This document shows, piece after piece, positions 59,747 to 64,000 of a DNA stretch of 64,000 nucleotides; positions within the stretch are counted from its first letter, which is position 1; each line of letters opens with the position of its first letter. The stretch lies in the NCBI GenBank assembly GCA_964415525.1, contig CAYQAS010000009.1, forward strand, positions 1 to 64,000, in the 5' to 3' direction. This stretch comes from CAZPUI01 sp964415525. GTDB taxonomy: Bacteria > Acidobacteriota > Holophagae > Holophagales > Holophagaceae. Under the pieces are notes generated by a model. That model was not told the DNA's origin, did no database searches, and saw only the letters and a list, made by a program, of their open reading frames with translations. The translations under genes were made by a program, and so were the position numbers.

Positions 59747-60574
59747 ATGGAAGCCAGCGCCTCAAACCTGTGGACCCTTGCACCAGAACCCGAGGACCTC
59801 ACCTGGGGCCTCTATGTCACGGCCGTGGGCGCCGGTGTCACGCACCTGGCGGTGCCGACAGAGGACTGGCGGATGCTCTACCTCGTCCGGGGGGCAGCGA
59901 TCCTGGTGGTGGGTGGGCGGCGACAGCGCCTCGAGGCGGGGCATGTGGTGCTGCTGCCTCCCCAGCGCACCTTCACCCTGCATTCGGATCCCCAGCGCCC
60001 CACCCGGGCCCACCGTCTGGACTTCAACGGCGACTTGATGACCCGCTGGGCCACGGCGGGCTTCTTCGGCGCGTTTCCCGCAGTCCTGCGCCCGGGTTTC
60101 GACGAAACGCTGCTGGGGCACATCCGGTCGATGGTGGAGCTGGCCCGCCTGAAGCCGCTGGGCATGGGGCGTCTCCTGGCCGGTGTGCTCGCCAACCTCC
60201 TGGCCCGCCTGGAGACCGTGGCCCGCAGCGGGGCGGGAGCCGGTGCAGGCCGGCAGCGGCATCTGGTTCAGGAGGCCCGACATCTGCTGGCGGATCCCGC
60301 CAGGGACCGGCTCCGCCTGGACTCCATCGCCGAGGATCTGGGGGTGAGCTACAGCTGGTTCCGTCAGGCCTTCCGTCGCCAAGCGGGCTTCCCGCCCCAG
60401 CGGTTCCGCCAGAACCAGCGCATGACGCGGGCCTGCCAACTCCTCGCGGATACTCAGCTGCCCATCACCGCCATCGCACAGGAGCTCGGCTTCGGCTCTC
60501 TGGCCTATTTCTCCAGGGTGTTCCGCAAAGAGACCGGGCTCAGTCCGAGCACGTGGAGGAAGACCCGGCCCTGA
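59747..60574 (+). CDS. AraC-family transcriptional regulator 2
   Basis: 275 residues. Cupin-like N-terminal half (about 25-100: DWRMLYLVRGAAILVVGGRRQRLEAGHVVLLPP) and a C-terminal double helix-turn-helix (about 180-272: LRLDSIAEDLGVSYSWFRQAF and LPITAIAQELGFGSLAYFSRVFRKETG). GAGGAG lies 6 nt before the ATG. Divergent from the PTS operon; the most likely reader of the 18-nt motif. Confidence 0.9.
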   Translation: MEASASNLWTLAPEPEDLTWGLYVTAVGAGVTHLAVPTEDWRMLYLVRGAAILVVGGRRQRLEAGHVVLLPPQRTFTLHSDPQRPTRAHRLDFNGDLMTRWATAGFFGAFPAVLRPGFDETLLGHIRSMVELARLKPLGMGRLLAGVLANLLARLETVARSGAGAGAGRQRHLVQEARHLLADPARDRLRLDSIAEDLGVSYSWFRQAFRRQAGFPPQRFRQNQRMTRACQLLADTQLPITAIAQELGFGSLAYFSRVFRKETGLSPSTWRKTRP

Positions 60575-61111
60575 TTTGAAGGTGCAGCACCCAGTAGCCA
60601 GCGGAAGAAAAGGACGATGGAGTTTGGACGTTTGGCTTCCATTCCCGATCAACCCATATTTCTAGGCCCAAGAATGAGGAATGAACAGGTAGGCAATGCC
60701 TGCTTGCAGTTATCCCCTTCATCCCGTTTATCCCTGTTAAACATTCTTTCAAAAGAAATTCCAAACAGGGATGGAGGGGATAAAACCGACCGATTCTTCG
60801 GAGAGAGACCTCCCAGTTCATCACCCATGCCCACCAGCTGAAAACTGTCCAAAGTGCAGAGCCTGGTCGGAAGGCGATGGCGTCGAACAGCGGGCATGGG
60901 CTCGGCCCGGGGCCGAACCATGCACCGCTACGAACGGGGGAGCCTGATTGCGGACCTTCATGCCACCTGGTGCCCAAAAGGTGCGCGGGATCTGATTTGT
61001 CCTCCCTGGCACGGGGTTTGTCCCTATCGGTGACGGTCGGCTCAGGTGCGGAAATCCTCCGATAGGATGGTCCTCGTCGGGCCCCGGCCGGGCCTCACGG
61101 AGAAGATGCGC
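60575..61111. other. 537-bp non-coding region with AT-richer hairpin
   Basis: About 60600-60840 is visibly AT-richer than the window. It holds a long imperfect hairpin: TTATCCCC (60710-60717) pairs with GGGGATAA (60776-60783), and ATCCCTGTT (60730-60738) with AACAGGGAT (60764-60772). The repeated ATCCC units look like an interspersed bacterial repeat. No supported gene; the right part should contain the promoter of the transglutaminase-like gene. Confidence 0.6.
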
Positions 61112-63712
61112 ATGGTCCGATGGCAAGTCTCCCTTCCCTTTTTCTGCTGCCTGGTGATTCAGGCCCAGCCCCTGTTCCCCCAGCCGGCCTACCGCGCAGC
61201 GGTCCTGAAGGAGTTTTCCGCGCAGCGATTGCGCGCGGGAGCCCGGCAGGAAGCCCTCTTAGGAGTCTTTCGCCAGAAGCTGTCCAACGAAGAGCGCGAG
61301 GCCCTCCAGTTCCTGGTGGCGGGCATGCCCCTGAGCGATCTTGGGGAAATGGAGGGAACGGCGCTCCTCGCTGCCGTGCGCGCCACCCACGCGGCCCGGC
61401 AGGCCGTGCCCTGGGGAAAGACGCTTCCTGTCGAGATCTACCGTCACTTCGTACTCCCTCTGAGGGTGAACAACGAGCACGTGGACGCTTTCCGGGTGGA
61501 GATGCACCGGGAACTGCTGGAGCGCGTCAAGGGCCTCTCCATGGAGAAGGCGGTCCTCGAGATCAACCACTGGTGCCACGAGAAGGTGGTCTACCAGGGC
61601 ACGGACGGCCGCACGAGCGCACCCCTCGCAACGATGAAGACCGCCTTCGGACGCTGCGGGGAGGAGAGCACCTTCACCGTGGCCGCACTCCGGGCGGTGG
61701 GCATTCCGGCCCGGCAGGTCTATACGCCCCGATGGGCGCACTGCGATGACAACCACGCCTGGGTAGAGGCCTGGGTAGACGGGCGCTGGCATTTCCTGGG
61801 CGCCTGTGAGCCTGAGCCCGCCCTCGATCGCGGCTGGTTCCAGGAACCCGCCCGCCGGGCCGTGCTGGTCCACACACGGGCCTACGGCCCCTATGCGGGT
61901 TCCGAGCCCGTCATCCGGGCCACATCACGCTTCGCCGAGCTGAACATCACCGCGAACTATGCCCCGGTGAAGGAGGTGCCGGTGCGGGTGGTGGATGCCC
62001 AGGGTCGCCCCGTGGCGGGCGCCGCAGTGGACTACCGCATGTACAACTACGCCGAGTTCTTCCCGCTGGCGACCCGCGCCACGGACGCCTCCGGCCGCGT
62101 GAGCCTCGCCACCGGGAAAGGCACGGTGCTCCTGTGGGCCCGAAAGGGCGGCGCCTTCGCGCTGCATGTTTTGAAAGGCGAGGACACGGCGCCCGTGACC
62201 CTGGTGCTGGGTTCGGGCCTGAAAGCCGCCCTCGACCTGGACCAGGTTCCGCCGGTGGAACCCCCTGCCCGTCCCGACCCCCTGCCGGAGGCGGCGAAGC
62301 AGGCCAACGCCGCACGGCTCAAATCGGAGGACAGCGTCCGGAACGCCTATACCGCCATGTTCCTGGCCCAGCCCGAAGGCGAGGCCCTGGCGAAGGAGTT
62401 GGGGCTCGATGCCAAGCGCACCTGGAAGGCCCTGGCCAAAGGCGCGGGCAATCGGCGTGAACTCACCCGCTTCCTGCAAGGGGCGCCGGACAAGGTCTGG
62501 GCCCTGGCCCTGCTGGAAACCATCGCCGACAAAGACCTGCGGGACACGTCGGCAGATGTGCTCCTGGACCACCTGAAGGGAGCGCTCACTTCCGCCCCAG
62601 GCCTTGCGAAGTCCGAGCCCGAGCTCTTCCGCGCAGCGGTGCTCAACCCCCGTATCGCCCTCGAGCGACTCACGCCCTGGCGCCAGGCCCTGCAGGCACA
62701 GCGCCCCGGCGGCGCGAAGGATGCAGCCACCGCGGCCACCTGGATCTCGAAGGAGGTGAAGCTCGACCCCGACGCCAACCACGCCCGGGTGCCGGTAAGC
62801 CCTCTCGCGGTCGTGGCCATGAAGCGGGCCGACGGCCCCAGCCGCGACCTAGCCTTTGTGGCCCTCTGCCGGAGCCTGGGGGTTCCCGCACGCCTGGAAC
62901 CGGCCCTCCGGGTGCCCCAGCACTGGGATTTCGAGCGGAAGGCCTGGGTGGATGCGGCGTTCGTCAAGCGGCGCAACCCTCCGATGGGGCGCCTGGCCCT
63001 CAAGGGCGAAGGCGACCCGAAATACAGCTTGGCCTTCACCGTGGCCCGGCTGGAAGACGGCATCCCAACGACCCTCGAACTGGGGGATGAGACCCCCTTG
63101 AGCAAGCTTCCCGCGCCGGTGGAATTGCCTGCAGGGAATTACGTGGCCGTCACCGGCCATCGCCTGCCCGGCGGCACCGTCCTCGCCCGGATCGAGCCAT
63201 TCCCCGTCCAAGCCAACTCCACTCGCACCCAGTCCCTCAACCTGCGCCGGCCGGCCTCGGAAGTGCAGCCCCTTGGCACCCTGGACATGAAGGGCACCCT
63301 CAGCGCCGTGGGAGGCCCCGTGTCCCTCACAACCCTGGCCGGGAGCCGCGGTGCCCTGCTCATCTGGGCTGCCCCAGGCCAGGAGCCGACGCGCCACGTT
63401 CTGACCGAACTGCGCAGCATGGGCACGACGCTCGAAGGTTGGGGCGGCACCCTCGTCTTCATCGTTCCCAAGGGCGGCGCCCTCGGGCCTGACTTCGAGC
63501 ATCTGCCCAAGGGGGCCATTCTCGTCCAGGATCCGGACGGCAAGATGCTGACTGCCGCCGCCGCCGCACTCCAGCGAAGCCTTGGTCAGAGCCTGCCGGT
63601 GGTCCTGGCTTTGACACCGGCTGGCAAACTCACCTACCAGAGCGAGGGATATCGAATCGGCGCACCGGAACAGGCGATCCAGACCTTGCAGCCGACCGCC
63701 TGCACGAAATAA
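61112..63712 (+). CDS. Secreted transglutaminase-like protein
   Basis: 866 residues. Signal peptide (VSLPFFCCLVIQAQ), helical N-terminal region, then a transglutaminase-like core (about 110-270) with C182 in GRCGEES, H215 in DDNHAWVEAW and the following WHFLGACEPEP block, which matches a subgroup known from Bacteroidetes secreted proteins. A carboxypeptidase-regulatory-like domain (about 290-370: VRVVDAQGRPVAGAAVDY) and a long C-terminal part of unknown type follow. It may act as a peptidase or amidase on peptides or glycopeptides. Of two nearby ATGs, 61112 is chosen because GGAG is then 9 nt away; 61106 is possible. Confidence 0.82.
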   Translation: MVRWQVSLPFFCCLVIQAQPLFPQPAYRAAVLKEFSAQRLRAGARQEALLGVFRQKLSNEEREALQFLVAGMPLSDLGEMEGTALLAAVRATHAARQAVPWGKTLPVEIYRHFVLPLRVNNEHVDAFRVEMHRELLERVKGLSMEKAVLEINHWCHEKVVYQGTDGRTSAPLATMKTAFGRCGEESTFTVAALRAVGIPARQVYTPRWAHCDDNHAWVEAWVDGRWHFLGACEPEPALDRGWFQEPARRAVLVHTRAYGPYAGSEPVIRATSRFAELNITANYAPVKEVPVRVVDAQGRPVAGAAVDYRMYNYAEFFPLATRATDASGRVSLATGKGTVLLWARKGGAFALHVLKGEDTAPVTLVLGSGLKAALDLDQVPPVEPPARPDPLPEAAKQANAARLKSEDSVRNAYTAMFLAQPEGEALAKELGLDAKRTWKALAKGAGNRRELTRFLQGAPDKVWALALLETIADKDLRDTSADVLLDHLKGALTSAPGLAKSEPELFRAAVLNPRIALERLTPWRQALQAQRPGGAKDAATAATWISKEVKLDPDANHARVPVSPLAVVAMKRADGPSRDLAFVALCRSLGVPARLEPALRVPQHWDFERKAWVDAAFVKRRNPPMGRLALKGEGDPKYSLAFTVARLEDGIPTTLELGDETPLSKLPAPVELPAGNYVAVTGHRLPGGTVLARIEPFPVQANSTRTQSLNLRRPASEVQPLGTLDMKGTLSAVGGPVSLTTLAGSRGALLIWAAPGQEPTRHVLTELRSMGTTLEGWGGTLVFIVPKGGALGPDFEHLPKGAILVQDPDGKMLTAAAAALQRSLGQSLPVVLALTPAGKLTYQSEGYRIGAPEQAIQTLQPTACTK

Positions 63713-63764
63713 CGGATAGGCATCTCACCCACGCGTTTCGACCTTCCCATTCCGAGGAGTTCCC

Positions 63765-64000
63765 ATGCCTGAGCGCTACGGTGTCCCCGACGAACAGCTC
63801 GCCCATCTGCCCTGCCGGCGGATCTCGGAAGCCATCCGCATCGACGGGGATCTGACCAAACCCGTCTGGCAGCAGGCGGCGTGGTCGCACCGGTTCGTCG
63901 ATCTGGTCTCGGGCGAGCCCGGATTCTTCGACACGCGCGTGGCCTGCCTCTACGACGAGAAAGCACTTTACGTGGGCTTCCGCATTCAGGAGCCGCAGGT
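63765..64000 (+). CDS. CBM9-like carbohydrate-binding protein, N-terminal part
   Basis: Only the first 78 residues lie in the window. The pattern ISEAIRIDGDLTKPVWQQAAWS, with LYDEKALYVGFRIQEP, matches the CBM9-like (DUF1083-type) fold in many secreted bacterial sugar-binding proteins. No signal peptide is visible. GAGGAG lies 6 nt before the ATG; the gene starts 52 nt after the transglutaminase-like gene, probably in the same operon. Confidence 0.75.
   Translation, partial: MPERYGVPDEQLAHLPCRRISEAIRIDGDLTKPVWQQAAWSHRFVDLVSGEPGFFDTRVACLYDEKALYVGFRIQEPQ

Overview
The window is a 64 kb piece of a GC-rich, densely coded, Gram-negative chromosome. The best guess is an Acidobacteriota member of the Holophagae/Geothrix type. 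That guess rests on Oar-like TonB receptors with an N-terminal carboxypeptidase-regulatory domain, a MASE1 sensor with a double-CxxC tail, an imuB-dnaE2 mutagenesis pair and many secreted beta-barrels. It is an inference, because the window holds no rRNA or other phylogenetic marker. No phage, transposase, CRISPR array or rRNA was seen. There is one tRNA, Leu-UAA.

The dominant theme is a carbohydrate-acquisition island spread over 2.6-18.3 kb and 43.5-60.6 kb. It holds four secreted GH92 alpha-mannosidase-type enzymes (2654, 7362, 16035 and 44456), a GH97 enzyme translationally coupled to the last GH92, and a secreted endonuclease/exonuclease/phosphatase-family protein just upstream. It also has a secreted BSP-type metalloprotease and two homologous three-gene outer-membrane operons: small barrel 1, Oar-like TonB receptor, small barrel 2. 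A complete fructose-type PTS (HPr-EI-EIIA fusion, EIIB, EIIC), an orphan EIIB and two AraC-family regulators complete it. A secreted transglutaminase-like protein and the start of a CBM9-like protein lie at the right edge. The likely flow is: outer enzymes trim mannose-rich, glucose-capped glycans or glycoproteins; the TonB/barrel operons import fragments; the PTS phosphorylates the released hexose. I found an 18-nt motif, consensus TGTCAnTTAGTGCAAATC in gene orientation, before four of these operons, which ties them into one candidate regulon.

Housekeeping and signalling genes fill the rest. On the left are a histidine-ammonia-lyase-type C-terminus, the MASE1 sensor and a periplasmic cyclophilin. 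At 18.4-23.2 kb lie imuB and dnaE2, with no imuA or lexA, plus a small hypothetical gene. At 23.3-29.4 kb are a beta-propeller diguanylate cyclase, an unknown exported protein and a third TonB receptor. At 29.6-37.8 kb are coaX, birA, an unknown exported protein, a POT peptide transporter with a coiled-coil insertion, a ThrE-type exporter, a DUF4139-like protein, tRNA-Leu and a small c-type cytochrome. At 37.8-43.2 kb are peptidoglycan genes murD, mraY and murF with an EAL-domain gene between murD and mraY and a GntR regulator heading the murF-mraY run.

Non-coding features worth attention are a 134-bp tandem repeat with internal inverted repeats at 55381-55648, an AT-richer hairpin region at about 60.6-60.8 kb, and several strong terminators.
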